From assembly GCA_021401465.1 (NCBI GenBank), contig JADDMT010000024.1:1-64000 (forward strand): a stretch of 64,000 nt of DNA, in the 5' to 3' direction. Below are positions 41,415 through 51,877 of this stretch, piece by piece. A program made the position numbers and the translations under genes. Numbering within the stretch: the stretch's first letter is position 1; every line of letters begins with the position of its first letter. Source of the stretch: Teratosphaeria epicoccoides (lineage: Eukaryota; Ascomycota; Dothideomycetes; Mycosphaerellales; Teratosphaeriaceae). The notes under the pieces are model-generated. The model had not been told where the DNA came from. It worked only from the letters and a program-made list of their open reading frames with translations, and ran no database searches.

Positions 41415-43124
41415 ATGGCACCCGCACCAACAGCACACGCGGCGGACGGTCGTCGTAACGGTGACCTCTATCGTGACTACCACGATGACCGCAACTCCAC
41501 CGGTGAGGAGACTGTCTACGCCACCAGTAATGGCGTCCCGATGCCACACCCTTATGAACTGCAGAGAGTCGGCGAAAATGGGCCACTGCTCCTCCAGGAC
41601 TTCCACTTGATCGACCTGCTTTCACACTTCGACCGCGAGCGCATACCCGAGCGAGTTGTCCACGCTAAGGGTGGAGGCGCACATGGCTATTACCAGACTA
41701 CAGACCCGATGGACGACATCTGCCTGGCAGACATCTTTCAAGCTGGCAAAAAGTGTCCAATTACTGTGAGATTCTCGACCGTCGGTGGCGAGTCCGGCTC
41801 GCACGACTGCGCTCGTGACCCGCGTGGTTTTTCTGTCAAGTTTAGGACAGAGGAGGGCAATTGGGACATGGTCGCCAACAACACTCCAGTGTTTTTCCTT
41901 CGCGACGCCGCCAAGTTCCCGCACTTCATTCACACTCAAAAGCGCGACCCGGCTAGCCATATGACCCATGCCGATGACTCGACCATGTTCTGGGACTACC
42001 TATCGCAGAACCCGGAGTCCGTCCACCAGGTCATGATCCTGATGGGTGACCGTGGTATTCCAGACGGCTGGCGCAAGATGCACGGCTACGCCGGCCACAC
42101 AATGAAGCTCGTCAACAAGAAGGGAGAGTGGGTGTATGGCCAGATGCACATGAAGAGCAAGCAGGGCACCGCCTTCATTACCCAGGAAGATTCCGCCAAC
42201 TATTCTCCCGACTACGCTCAAAAGGACCTGTACTATGCCATCGAGAAGGGCGACTATCCAGGCTGGGACGTCATGTGGCAAACCATGACCGCCAAGGAGG
42301 CCGAGGAAGTCTGGGAGAAGCAGGGCATCAACATTTTCGACCTGACGCACGTGTGGCCGCAAAAGCAGTTCCCGTTGCGCAAGGTCGGAGAATTCTTCCT
42401 CAATGAGAACGTCAAGAACTACTTCGCCGAGATCGAGCAGATCGCGTTCAACCCGAGCCACATGCCACCGGGGATGGAGCCGTCTGCCGACCCGGTCCTG
42501 CAATCACGACTGTTTTCGTACCCAGACACCCACCGCCACCGTGTGGGCGTCAACTACCAACAGCTGCCTGTCAACTCGCCGAGAACAGCATACCGCTTCG
42601 GTAACTTCCAGCGCGACGGCAGCATGGCGTTTTACAACCAGGGCTCGCGTCCAGCGTACCTAAGCTCGATCCAGCCGATGCAATTCCGCGAGCGTTCGGT
42701 CGATCTGGATAAGGTGCACGGCACCTTTACCGGCAATGCTGTCAGCTTCTTGTCCGAGATTAGACCGGAGGACTTCAACGCTCCGCGCAACCTGTGGGAG
42801 AAGGTGTTTGACGACGGCGCGAAGGAGCGTTTCATCAATAACGTCTCTGGCCACATGGCAAATTGCCATAAGGAGGAGATCATTAAGAGGCAGATTGCTA
42901 TCTTCCGGGAGGTTAGCAATGACCTTGCTGCCAGGCTGGAGAAGGCGACGGGTGTGAAGGGGTATGATGGGATCTCGGGCTTGAGCTTCAATGGTACGCA
43001 CAACGGTATGGCGAAGGATAAGAGTTTGAAGGGTGCGAATGGGATGAGCAAAACTACCAGTGTGTTTGACAATAATGGTGCACCGAGGTATGGCTCGCAT
43101 GCTGAGACGAAGGCTGCGGCTTAG
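41415..43124 (+). CDS. monofunctional heme catalase, small-subunit type, 569 aa
   Basis: Single exon, ATG in ACAAA-ATGGC context. The distal His (RVVHAKGGGAHG, H83) and Asn (MVANNTPVFF, N156) and the proximal heme-ligand Tyr (RLFSYPDTHRHRVG, Y369) are all present. So is the catalase signature around RFSTVGGESGSHDCARDPRG. Length and absence of a C-terminal flavodoxin-like domain place it with small-subunit catalases. There is no signal peptide and no SKL-type peroxisomal ending (it ends AAA), so a cytosolic location is likeliest. It dismutates hydrogen peroxide to water and oxygen. The last 60 residues are a variable Gly/Asn/Ser-rich tail. Confidence 0.97.
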   Translation: MAPAPTAHAADGRRNGDLYRDYHDDRNSTGEETVYATSNGVPMPHPYELQRVGENGPLLLQDFHLIDLLSHFDRERIPERVVHAKGGGAHGYYQTTDPMDDICLADIFQAGKKCPITVRFSTVGGESGSHDCARDPRGFSVKFRTEEGNWDMVANNTPVFFLRDAAKFPHFIHTQKRDPASHMTHADDSTMFWDYLSQNPESVHQVMILMGDRGIPDGWRKMHGYAGHTMKLVNKKGEWVYGQMHMKSKQGTAFITQEDSANYSPDYAQKDLYYAIEKGDYPGWDVMWQTMTAKEAEEVWEKQGINIFDLTHVWPQKQFPLRKVGEFFLNENVKNYFAEIEQIAFNPSHMPPGMEPSADPVLQSRLFSYPDTHRHRVGVNYQQLPVNSPRTAYRFGNFQRDGSMAFYNQGSRPAYLSSIQPMQFRERSVDLDKVHGTFTGNAVSFLSEIRPEDFNAPRNLWEKVFDDGAKERFINNVSGHMANCHKEEIIKRQIAIFREVSNDLAARLEKATGVKGYDGISGLSFNGTHNGMAKDKSLKGANGMSKTTSVFDNNGAPRYGSHAETKAAA

Positions 43125-43893
43125 GATTGTGGGGGGCGATGAGTATCTGTTGTGGTCATGATAGCGACATGAACGTTTACATTGTAACTCATACGATCTG
43201 ATTTGCGATGACTTTATTTCTTCGGCTATCAGCATCTGCCGATATGCATCGGTCATTGACCCCAGTTTTCTTCACATGGCAGGGTGCATGAAACTGACAT
43301 GAAGCATTTCAGACGATGAATGCCACTCACATCACTTCCTCGTGAACCAGAGTAGTCGACATGGCGTCAAGGAGCGGAGATGAGAATGAAAGGTCCATTT
43401 CATTGAGGACCTACATCGTGTTTGAACTGTCGAGCCCTGCATGTCTGGCGGTGGTGTGGCAGTGCGAATGGTTCGTCTCACATTGTGGTACATTGCGCTC
43501 GCATCCTGTCAGGCACGCGACTGTCTGTGCTCTGTGACCTGTCGCTCAGTGCTGTCACAGCGGCGGGGATGATTGCGGTCGACCAGCACGGCATCCTTGG
43601 ACATCTTGAATCAGGCAAATGTCACATGTCAAATTTGAACAAGCAAGTGTCAAGGAAGTCACTACTCAGCATTTGTACCTCCTCCCTCCTATCTACGAAG
43701 CGCAGGCATACCCTGCTTCCCGAGAACATCCGAACAGAGCCGCAAAGGTTCCTGACTTTGAAGTTTGCGATCAACACTGTACAGAAAAGCCAAGACATTG
43801 ATGACCCACTTCCAACCACGCACGTGGTGATCGCTATCCGACAGTCAGCAGCCCTTCTCAGCTGCTGAGGCAAATTGAAGGGGGACGCGGGAG

Positions 43894-43918
43894 TGAGCTG
43901 AGCTGAGCTGAGCTGAGC
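43894..43918. repeat. (TGAGC)5 pentanucleotide repeat
   Basis: Five perfect tandem TGAGC units. Confidence 0.95.
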
Positions 43919-44212
43919 CGAACGAATAAGCCAAGCATCTGCCTCGAAGGGGAAATCTAATTTAGCAGCGAAAGGCCGCGTTGCCGGGAACAGCCGCAGT
44001 TTGGCTTGCTGGAGATTAACATTGCTGCAAGCGCTGAGCTCGCACGCACCCTGCTCCCCCTTCCTGATTGCCCACCGAGAACATTGGAACTTGCGCTCGT
44101 CAAGGCACCACCCGGCGGCACGCGTCTCAGTTCGAGACAGAGAGAGGGAACTCGAGAAGGAACCTGAGGCATCGGCATTAACAACTTTCCTTGCCGCACT
44201 CGGGGCGAGATT

Positions 44213-44235
44213 GCCGCCGCCGCCGCCGCCGCCGC
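44213..44235. repeat. (GCC)n microsatellite
   Basis: Nearly perfect GCC triplet run of about 23 bp, upstream of SHO1. Confidence 0.95.
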
Positions 44236-44657
44236 GCATACCTCTGCCAGCGACCAGCGACCAGCAGACATACTCCCCGACCACCTCACGTGCGTCTCCT
44301 ACCGACTACGAATACATCATAGCGACAGCAGGTCTGCTCTCTCTGTACATCCAACATCATCAAGAGTTCGGCGAAGGCATTCCGACCACGCTCCTTCCAT
44401 CCCTCCAGAACAAAGGAATCCTTCGCGCGCGTATAAAAATATCGGAAGCATTGCCGAATCCCTTCGAGACCAGCACTACCGCTCGCCACCCCTACGCGCA
44501 GGCTCACACTGCTTACACAGACGCGACACGGTCTCCAGTCACTCGTTTATCGTTCGTATTGACTGGTGCGCGCTCTTGATCACCCCATCCGCTTCTCCTT
44601 CATCCTTGGCGCATGCCCGCTTGGCCGAGCCACACCACTTCGCCCTCGCTCCGCAAG

Positions 44658-45724
44658 ATGGACCACAACAACAATAACAAGCGCCATTCCGGCTCTGGCC
44701 GTGGTGGTTTCAGCATCGGGAACATACTGGGTGATCCCTTTGCGCTCGCGACCATTGGCATTGCTGTGGTGAGTCGTGTGAAGGAGATGGAGGGTAGGCT
44801 GGACTAACGATGGAGCAGTGCGGATGGATCATAGCCTTTTCCAGCTCGATAATAGCCGCTCTCCACGAAGAATATCCCAATTACTCCTGGTGGTGTTTGT
44901 CGTACATGTTCTGCATCATCATCGGTGTCGCGGTGGCAGTGGGCATGGATGCGATATTTACGTATCATGTGGCGATCGTCGGCTTCCTGGCGGCAGGGCT
45001 CGTGTTCACAACTTCCGCAGTCAACTCTCTCATCTACTGGCCTCAGCCCGCGAAAGAGGCAGCAGCGGCGGGATTCATTCTGCTGTCAATGGTGCAGGTA
45101 TGTACAGCGGTCGGTGATGGCCGACGCATTGACCGTCCGCTGACCTTGTCGCAGATTGTCTGGATATTCTACTGCGGCTCACAACCTAGCGCCTCGCACA
45201 GACAGACCATGGACTCCTTCGCCCTACACAAAGACCATGCGCCAAGTAGAACCAGCAGACATATGACCCAGTCGTACATGCGACCGGAGACAACACACTC
45301 GAGCAACCCCCAGGCGCGGCAGATGTACAACTCAGCGCAACTAGCTGGCTTCGAGACGTCGAGTCCAGTAGCGAGCTACCCAGGCGGTGCGGCTGGAGCT
45401 AAGAACCAAGCGGACGGTACGCCTGCGTTCCCCCAGCCCGGCGTAGCCTCCCAACAAAATCCTGCGATGCAGCATCAACAACATCAGCAGCAGTCGATGC
45501 AAGCGCAAAGTCAGCAGGATAGCGCGATTGGCGCACCAACGGAGTACCCTTACCGAGCGAAGGCCATCTACAGCTACGAGGCGAACCCCGATGACGCGAA
45601 CGAGATCAGTTTCAGCAAGCATGAGATTCTGGAGGTCAGTGACGTGAGTGGGCGATGGTGGCAGGCGAAGAAAGAGAATGGCGAAACAGGTATCGCACCT
45701 TCGAACTACCTCATTCTGTTGTAG
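44658..45724 (+). CDS. SHO1: Sho1 osmosensor, four transmembrane helices plus SH3, 319 aa
   Basis: Exons 44658-44768, 44819-45097 and 45155-45724. The introns are 50 nt (GTGAGT to GAGCAG) and 57 nt (GTATGT to TCGCAG), and both joins are in phase 0. After a short Asn-rich cytosolic leader come four transmembrane helices (LGDPFALATIGIAV/CGWIIAF, WWCLSYMFCIIIGVAVAV, HVAIVGFLAAGLVFTTSA, AAAAGFILLSMVQ/IVWIFYC). A Gln-rich linker and a C-terminal SH3 domain follow (YRAKAIYSYEANPDDANEIS...GRWWQAKKENGETGIAPSNY). Known: Sho1 feeds the HOG and filamentation MAPK pathways by binding Pbs2 through SH3. I chose ATG 44658 over the in-frame ATG at 44613 because Sho1 starts just before the first helix. The frame stays open for 78 codons after the TAG; see the next entry. 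Confidence 0.95.
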
Positions 45725-45961
45725 GAGGCGGAAATGAGAGAGGATAAGATCTACAAGATTGAGGAAGAGGATGAGCGCGAGATCAGTCTGCCGCCGGGTA
45801 TGAAGAGGTGGTGGGGTGGATCGCTGGATTTCTCGAGCCGGAAGGGGTTTGTGGAGCGGTATGGATACTGGTCTGAGGAGGAGGACACGACTGGTCATAG
45901 CGGTGAAGAGGAGGGTGCTCAGATGGAAGTCGAAGAAGAGACGAGGTCGAGGGACATGTGA
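45722..45961 (+). other. in-frame open extension after the SHO1 stop codon
   Basis: The codon after the SHO1 TAG (45722-45724) is GAG, and the same frame continues for 78 sense codons to a TGA at 45959. The encoded text is acidic and coding-like (KIEEEDEREISLPPGMKRWW, RKGFVERYGYWSEEEDTTGH), with an internal ATG at 45734. It may be a 3' UTR that is open by chance, a stop-readthrough extension, a downstream ORF, or a remnant of an ancestral longer tail. Sequence alone does not decide. Confidence 0.3.
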
Positions 45962-46308
45962 ACACGATCAATGCTTTTTCGCGAGCAGACACGGACACGA
46001 CGCTCGTGTATGAGAGGACCCAGTTGCAACGGCTTTGGTGCGCGGGAGACATGGACATACAGGGGCAAGCGCGCACATACAACTCTGTGTTTGGAGTCGG
46101 TAGTTTCGGCGTGGCGTTTGCGGCGGCCTTTGCACTGTTGGGAGAACAGCGAATGATACCATCGGACGATCGATTGATACATTCTATGGTATAGACCCAG
46201 CGGCCCATGTTGGCTGCGGCTGTTGTCTTCTTTTGCTTGTAGTTTATGGTTAGGACGGAAGCGAGGAGAAAGAGATTTCGCAATGCAATGCACGGACAAT
46301 ACACGCTT
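45962..46308. other. intergenic between convergent genes
   Basis: About 350 bp between the 3' ends of SHO1 and the FAD oxidoreductase. Nothing beyond presumed 3' UTRs. Confidence 0.6.
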
Positions 46309-47834
46309 CTACATTTCGAAGCTCCCCCCGTGTTTCATCTCCGCCCAGTCCTTCTCCGCTACATCTTCCAACTCCATCGCCTTCTCCATCCTCTCCGAGG
46401 TAATCCTGTAACACCTCGGCAACCCCGTCTCTGCCGCCGCGCCCTCAATCGCCCACTCCGCGTCGACACCCTCGAAAGTCCTCCTCACGGCCAGCGCCAC
46501 AGTCTTCCCACAGAGCCATGTATTCGGCATCCCGTGGCCCGTGAACCCGGCGCTCATGTATAAGCCCGGCGGCGACGTCGGCAGCGCTCCGACCCAAGGG
46601 TGTTCGTCCCGCGAGAAGCCCATGATCCCCGTCCACTCGTTCGCTGCTCGGAACTCTTCCCGAGTCTCGGGCAGGCCCAAGGCTTCCACCAATCTCTTCC
46701 GTAGATAGGCGGCCGTTGTCGGATCGAGCACGCTGTCGTCGGTCACGCCGATCGAGGGGCCGTGCTGCCGCCCGCCGCCGAACATCAAGTGTCCGCCGGT
46801 TTCCGTGGGGCGTTGGATCAGGTAGTCGTCGAGGCCTGGGCCGAGGAATCCGAAGGAGGTTTTGAGGCGGGTTTGGGGGGTGCAGAGGGAGGGGAGGGGC
46901 TGGAGGGCGCTCATTTGGCCGCGGCAGGGGACGATGAGGGAAGTGAAGGGGGGGAGGAGGTGGGAGCTGTAGGCGTTTGTGGCTAGGATGGCTTTGGGGG
47001 TGGTGATCAGGCCGCGGGGGGTTGTGAGGGACCAGAGGGAGGTGGTGGGGGAGTGGTGGAGCGCGGTGGCTGGGGTGAGGGTTTGGAGGTTGAGAGTCCC
47101 GTTTAGTGTCGAGGGATCGGACGTTAGGAGGTGGGAGAGGATGTGGGCGACGAATTTATAGGGCCACATTCGGGCGGCGAGGTCGGTTACTACGGCGCCT
47201 TTGGCGGTTGGGAGACGGAGGTCGGCGAGTTCTTCTGGCTCGGTGTATAGGGTCATGTGCTTCCGCAGCTCTGGTGCGGTCGATTGCAGAGTCTCGAGTG
47301 CCTGTTTCATTTCTTCGAGGTGGTGGTCAGAGTAGAGAGCTCTGACGCCCGGTTGGGCCACGAATTCGCAATCGATTTTCTCTTTTTCAATCAGTGACTG
47401 GAGGGTATGGAAGTTTGCAAGCTCGAACTCGCCGATGCTGGGGTCGTAAGGGTGTTCGAAGAGTAAGGGCTGGCAGTGTCCTCCGTTGCGGCCTGTTGCG
47501 CCCCAGCAGGCTTCGCGGGCTTCGAGCATGACTACATGAAGCTTCTCGCCCGATGGACCAGAGACCGAGGACTCGTTTGTTAGGAGGTGGTGGGCGATGC
47601 TGGCGCCCGAGATGCCCGAGCCGATAATCACTACATCGGCGCTGCCACAGATGATCAGCAGTGTTGTGATGCAGTCGGATACGGGACGGCCCACGTCTCT
47701 GGCAGGTTCCGGGTCGACCTGTGACCTGTCAGGAGTGGCGAAGGCTGTGTGTGCCAGAAGGATCTTGTTGATCGCTCGCTTGGCAGGTCGGCCGGCTTGC
47801 GCTGCTTGGAGCGTGATGGATGCCCGACAGACAT
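46309..47834 (-). CDS. FAD-dependent amine/amino-acid oxidoreductase (DAO fold), 490 aa
   Basis: Exon 1 is 47695-47834 and exon 2 is 46309-47641, with a 53-nt intron (GTGGGC to GGCAG). The long open frame of exon 2 has no ATG before the FAD motif. The start lies in exon 1 in another frame (MSVGHPSRSKQR...STRSFWHTQPSPLLTGHRST), which joins as LPETADVVIIGSGISGAS. The dinucleotide-binding GxGxxG, the second FAD motif (ACWGATGRNGGHCQP) and the C-terminal FTGHGMPNTWLCGK loop mark the DAO family (glycine, sarcosine and proline oxidases). Substrate unknown. It is divergent to the CCDC47-like gene with a 467-bp spacer. Confidence 0.88.
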
Positions 47835-48301
47835 GATACTTCAGTAGCTTGTAACTTTTGTTGATTGGATATCCCAATTGGACCTCGATATGCGCGTTAT
47901 CGCTGACCAAGAGCTGTCCAGGGAGACGGTAGACAAATGGCGAGGAAAGGTTGCACTTGGATGACGGCGAGGAAGGCGTGACTTGCGGTTGTTGAGAAAA
48001 GTGGAGCTCAGGAGGATGCACCTGCCTTGTCGAGAGCAAGTGCAGCACATATTCACATCACGAGACAGTCACCAGCACCTCTGGGGCTTGATGCACTGAC
48101 TAGTCCCCCGTCCAAATCGATCAGACGGTTGTTTCCTCCGGCCAACAGCACCGTCACGAGAGTGGGATGTTGTATGTATGAGGCCTGTCAGAGTACGAAG
48201 GAGGTCCTAGGTCTCGGTAGATGATGCGGAGGGACGGGAGCTCGGACCGCTACCCAGCACGTCTTTTACATGTGAACCTCTATGTAGTTTTCAGCAGCAA
48301 C
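47835..48301. promoter_or_regulatory. divergent spacer, FAD oxidoreductase / CCDC47-like gene
   Basis: 467 bp between two head-to-head starts. No specific motif identified. Confidence 0.4.
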
Positions 48302-49709
48302 ATGGCCGAATACCTGCAGAAGATCCTCGGCGGCGCCAAGTCGCCCGCGTCGTCCGCGACGGCTGTGGACCATGACTTTGCCGACTTTGCCACTGCGGCA
48401 GCTCCCCAACCCCCGTCCCATGCTGCAACTCCTGCCGCGTCGCCAACGGGTGGTGCATTCGACACCGCGCACCTGAGCAGCGTCGGCCGCCCATACACCA
48501 AATGGTATCGAGTATGGGAGCGGACGACCATTGCGGACTTCTACCAGGAACTGGTGATCATCCCGTGTCTGCTCATCGTCGTGTTGCTCAACCTGTGGGG
48601 CAGTCGCGCAAACAGGGCACGCGCGAAGCAATGGGCGGCGACCCACCTTCCTCTTCTGGAGGGTGAGTTTGCATCGATAGGGCATGGCGGCAGGAGCAGC
48701 TTGAAGGACGAGGAAGGCACAGCGGCTGTGGGCAAGGCGTTGGCGTTGGCGGGCAGGACCGACGTTCCGGATGACATTCTGAAGGAGAAGAGCAAGGACG
48801 TGTATACCACCTACGCCACTGGTCGCGTGAATGTCGCCTTTCTGGATGTCAAAATCACCCTCTATCCCCGGTACAACCCGTTCAAATGGTGTGCCGAACT
48901 CGCGCTTTCTTTCTTCATGGACTCGATGGCCGCCCCGAGCGAACGGTTGGAAGCGACCGCGTACTGCTTTGACGGCAAGGAGAGAGCGCTTGTGCCGCAG
49001 AAGACGCAGAATGCTGCTCCGCTGCAGACCAAGGATAGCCAGTTCGATGGGTTTGTGTGGGCTGTCGTACACAAGGACAAGATGAAGCAGCTCAGAGATG
49101 ATCGGTACGACATCAGTCTGACCACGACCAAAGATCATCCGAAGCTTCCCGTCTGGACGACGGTCATGAGCGAGAGCCATGAGGTCAGCGAGGCGTTGTT
49201 GACGCCCGATTTGATCAAGGCGCTGAACGATGCTGGCCATGACTTTGAGGCATTGATTGTGAGCGATATGCCGATTGATGCTCCGAAGAAGTGAGTACGG
49301 TGCAGGCCGGTGCTCTTCTCCGCGCACCACTGACACCGCACACAGACTCAACGATCTCATCCCCCGCAAACGCGTCTTCCTATCCACACGCCTCCAGACC
49401 AAGCCCGGCAGCACCTCTCTTTTCGCCTACTTCCTCCGCCTCCCCGATCAGCTGGTCTCCAGTGCACACTTCCGTCCGGAAGCCACGCGCAAAATCCGCG
49501 CGACACGAGAGGCAGAATTGGCCAAGATCAAGAAGATTGATGAGGAGGAGAAGGCCGAGGATCGAAGAGAGAAGGCGGATAAGTTGAAGAAGGAGGAGAG
49601 GGATCGCAAGTTGGGCACGATGACGGCGGAGCAGCAGAAGAAGTTTCTGGAGCAGGAGAGAAAACGAGAAAACAAAAAGGCTATGGGCAAGAAGACGATG
49701 AGAGCGTAG
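48302..49709 (+). CDS. CCDC47-like (DUF1682) ER membrane protein, PAT-complex subunit, 450 aa
   Basis: Exons 48302-49290 and 49346-49709 around a 55-nt intron (GTGAGT to CACACAG). The join gives DAPKK-LNDLIPRKRVFLSTR. I start at ATG 48302 (MAEYLQKILGGAK); the frame is open upstream to 48221 without need. An Ala/Pro-rich lumenal part of about 75 residues is followed by a transmembrane helix (YQELVIIPCLLIVVLLNLWG). The conserved DUF1682 body follows (VYTTYATGRVNVAFLDVKIT, FFMDSMAAPSERLEATAYCF, YDISLTTTKDHPKLPVWTTV), and then a highly charged Lys/Glu coiled-coil tail. Known: CCDC47 with Asterix forms the PAT complex, an intramembrane chaperone of the multipass translocon. A fungal role is inferred by homology. 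Confidence 0.92.
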
Positions 49710-50556
49710 TGACATCTGTGACGTATAGGCGCGGCATTGCATTGGGTTGGGTCTCACAATTTAACACTGTGAAACGGGACGGAAACTGGAGACTTCTTCG
49801 TGAGCCGAAGGTGCCTGTACTGGCGGCCGCCAGATGTGGCTGTGATCCAAGACCAGAGCTCTGCTGAATGTTCAGAGAACCTGCATCGAGACCCCGCTGG
49901 GGCAGATCCATCTCCAGCAATCGAGTCTGTAGCAAGGCAGATGGACGCTGCAAGCCACGGGACAGCTTTTACCAATCCAAGCTGCACGTGGCAAGCAGAA
50001 ATATATCCAAGTCTATGCATTTCCTGACAGCTAGATGTCACGAGGTCCACCGCGGCTTGGTATCTCTTAGCGATATATGGATCCAGAGCCTTCAAGGACT
50101 TGGTCTTGGCAAACTGGGAGGCAGTGCTCCTGGCGCATAAGTCGGACCAGCTCTTGGGTATGGATCCGTCTCGATCATGTTGCCCGACGTCGTTGCTCTA
50201 AGTGCGGCAATCTAATGGTCAGGTTTGGACCGGGACACCGGGTGCATAGATGTGAACAAATTGCACTGCATAGCCTCGCGCTACCGAGACCACTGCTTAG
50301 ACAGCCCGGGCTTGGCCCGCCTTTGCCACTCGACTCTGTTTCGAGGAAGCAGGTCGTGTGACGATGTGTATATAAAATCAGTTGGGTCTGGAGTGATTTT
50401 GGGTCCTGATCGCCAGTAGCGACATCAGGCTTCCGAACTGCAGCGAACTGTTGGTTGCAGCACAACATCCATCCAGCTGAACTCGAATCGTCCGGTGATC
50501 TCACGCTCCCGGATTCTGGACTGCTGCGGCTGTCAGGTGCAGCACATACAATCACC
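49710..50556. other. intergenic, nothing recognised
   Basis: 850 bp with only overlapping chance frames; includes the promoter of the secreted protein to the right. Confidence 0.55.
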
Positions 50557-51075
50557 ATGAGGTCAGCAACCCTCATCGCCGTCCTCGCCTTCGCCGTCGT
50601 CCACACCCTCGCACATTGCGCCCAATGGCCCGGCCAGCCTCCGTATTGCAAATGCGACCTCCCAAACGGTGTCATCGACGGACCCAACGTGAAGGCTTGC
50701 ATAGCGCCTGCGAACCAGGACATGACGGACCCGTGCGCATGGTGCGATCAAGTCTACGGCACGCTGGGGCGATGCACCAGCGCCATCGAGGACATCAACG
50801 GCTTTCCCAAGTGCCAGGACGTCGCGCCCGCGGCCGAAGGTCCTTGCTGTTCCGAATTGGTGGACAGCTGCAATGCGGTCGGGAAGCCCTGCTACCGGAT
50901 GCATGGCAAGGACCGATGCATGGAGGACTCTCCGGGGTGGGACCAGACGTGTGACGCTATCTGCAGTGGGTATAGTAGGAGAGCTCGAGGCGATAATCCG
51001 AAGTACAGGTATTGTGTTTGCTCGCAGTATAACGGCTGGGAAGGCGTGGAGCCGGATATCCCCTGCAGTCCGTAG
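50557..51075 (+). CDS. secreted cysteine-rich protein, 172 aa, 18 Cys
   Basis: Starts at ATG 50557 in CACC-ATG context; the frame open to 50455 is upstream leader. A signal peptide (MRSATLIAVLAFAVVHTLAHC) gives a mature chain of about 150 residues with 18 cysteines, including CKC, CC and CVC pairs (QPPYCKCDLP, DPCAWCDQVYG, EGPCCSELVDSC, YRYCVCSQYNGW). There are no transmembrane helices and no GPI-type end. Even cysteine number, small size and secretion fit an apoplastic or cell-surface protein and make it an effector candidate by composition only. No domain recognised. Confidence 0.8.
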   Translation: MRSATLIAVLAFAVVHTLAHCAQWPGQPPYCKCDLPNGVIDGPNVKACIAPANQDMTDPCAWCDQVYGTLGRCTSAIEDINGFPKCQDVAPAAEGPCCSELVDSCNAVGKPCYRMHGKDRCMEDSPGWDQTCDAICSGYSRRARGDNPKYRYCVCSQYNGWEGVEPDIPCSP

Positions 51076-51877
51076 TGTGGTCTGGTTGCTCGAGCACGGG
51101 ACGGGCGGTGTCGGTGGCGGTCACTTGCGATGGGGAGTCGCTGTGCGCAGTGGATTTGGAATTTGGGGAGAGGACTTTGGGACTCGCTGCTGATGGGTGC
51201 AGCGCGTACGTGGGTCATGCGGTTACGTATATGTATGTAGGAAGGAGAGATTGAATGGAAAGCTGGCGAGCGCAAAGGTCATCGCAGGGCATATCGCCAC
51301 ATTTGTCACGTTTAGTGGTGAGATACAGACCAGTCCCGGTGACCGTGGAGATGACGGTAGGCGCTTTGACAATTCTGGCAATGGGCCGCTTTGCTGTATA
51401 CGGAATCGATGCGAGAGGACGCAGCGGTTTTCTATACCGACCGACCAGTCGACCGGTGGACAGGTGAAGTGACCGACTCATGACATGTACTCGCATTTCG
51501 AGCACTCGAGAATTCCGTCAGCTTTGCCGACCGCGGGGAGGGAGTCGGGCTGATAACAAGACAGCAAGTGTTCGCGAGAAGCAGTCGACCATGTCGAAGC
51601 AACCGACAGATCGCTCGATTCGCGAGGACCACTGACACGGCGGAGAAAGAGTCCGCGGGTCAAGCCGCCAGCGATGGGTGATACGGCCTGCTCGGATCTA
51701 TGCAGTAGTGTCCGTCCATATGCCGAAGATTGCACGGAGCAGCGCTGGGTCAAGTGGAGCACAAGTCCATGTCGTCGTCGTTCATTGCAGGTGCGTCTGG
51801 CCAAGACTCCGATGGGTTCGAAGCAGACTCTGGAATCATTCGGATAGGGAAGGTAGTCTCGAAATTTCCTTATATTG
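51076..51877. other. intergenic, nothing recognised
   Basis: 800 bp with short overlapping frames only. Confidence 0.5.

Larger units (their letters stand above)
43125..44657. other. intergenic upstream of SHO1, with two short tandem repeats
   Basis: 1.5 kb. Short repeats lie at 43894-43918 (TGAGC)5 and 44213-44235 (GCC)n. Frames crossing the second repeat (43957-44579) have no domain and I take them as promoter or 5' UTR sequence of SHO1. CT-rich text just before 44600 fits a fungal 5' UTR. Confidence 0.55.

Noticed and set aside
45341..45898. Minus-strand frame opposite the SHO1 3' end
   Set aside because: It lies entirely opposite the SH3-coding exon and its extension, with Leu/Arg-rich shadow composition.
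46762..47345. Gly-rich plus-strand frames inside the FAD oxidoreductase gene
   Set aside because: They are antisense to a well-supported enzyme and lack any independent support.
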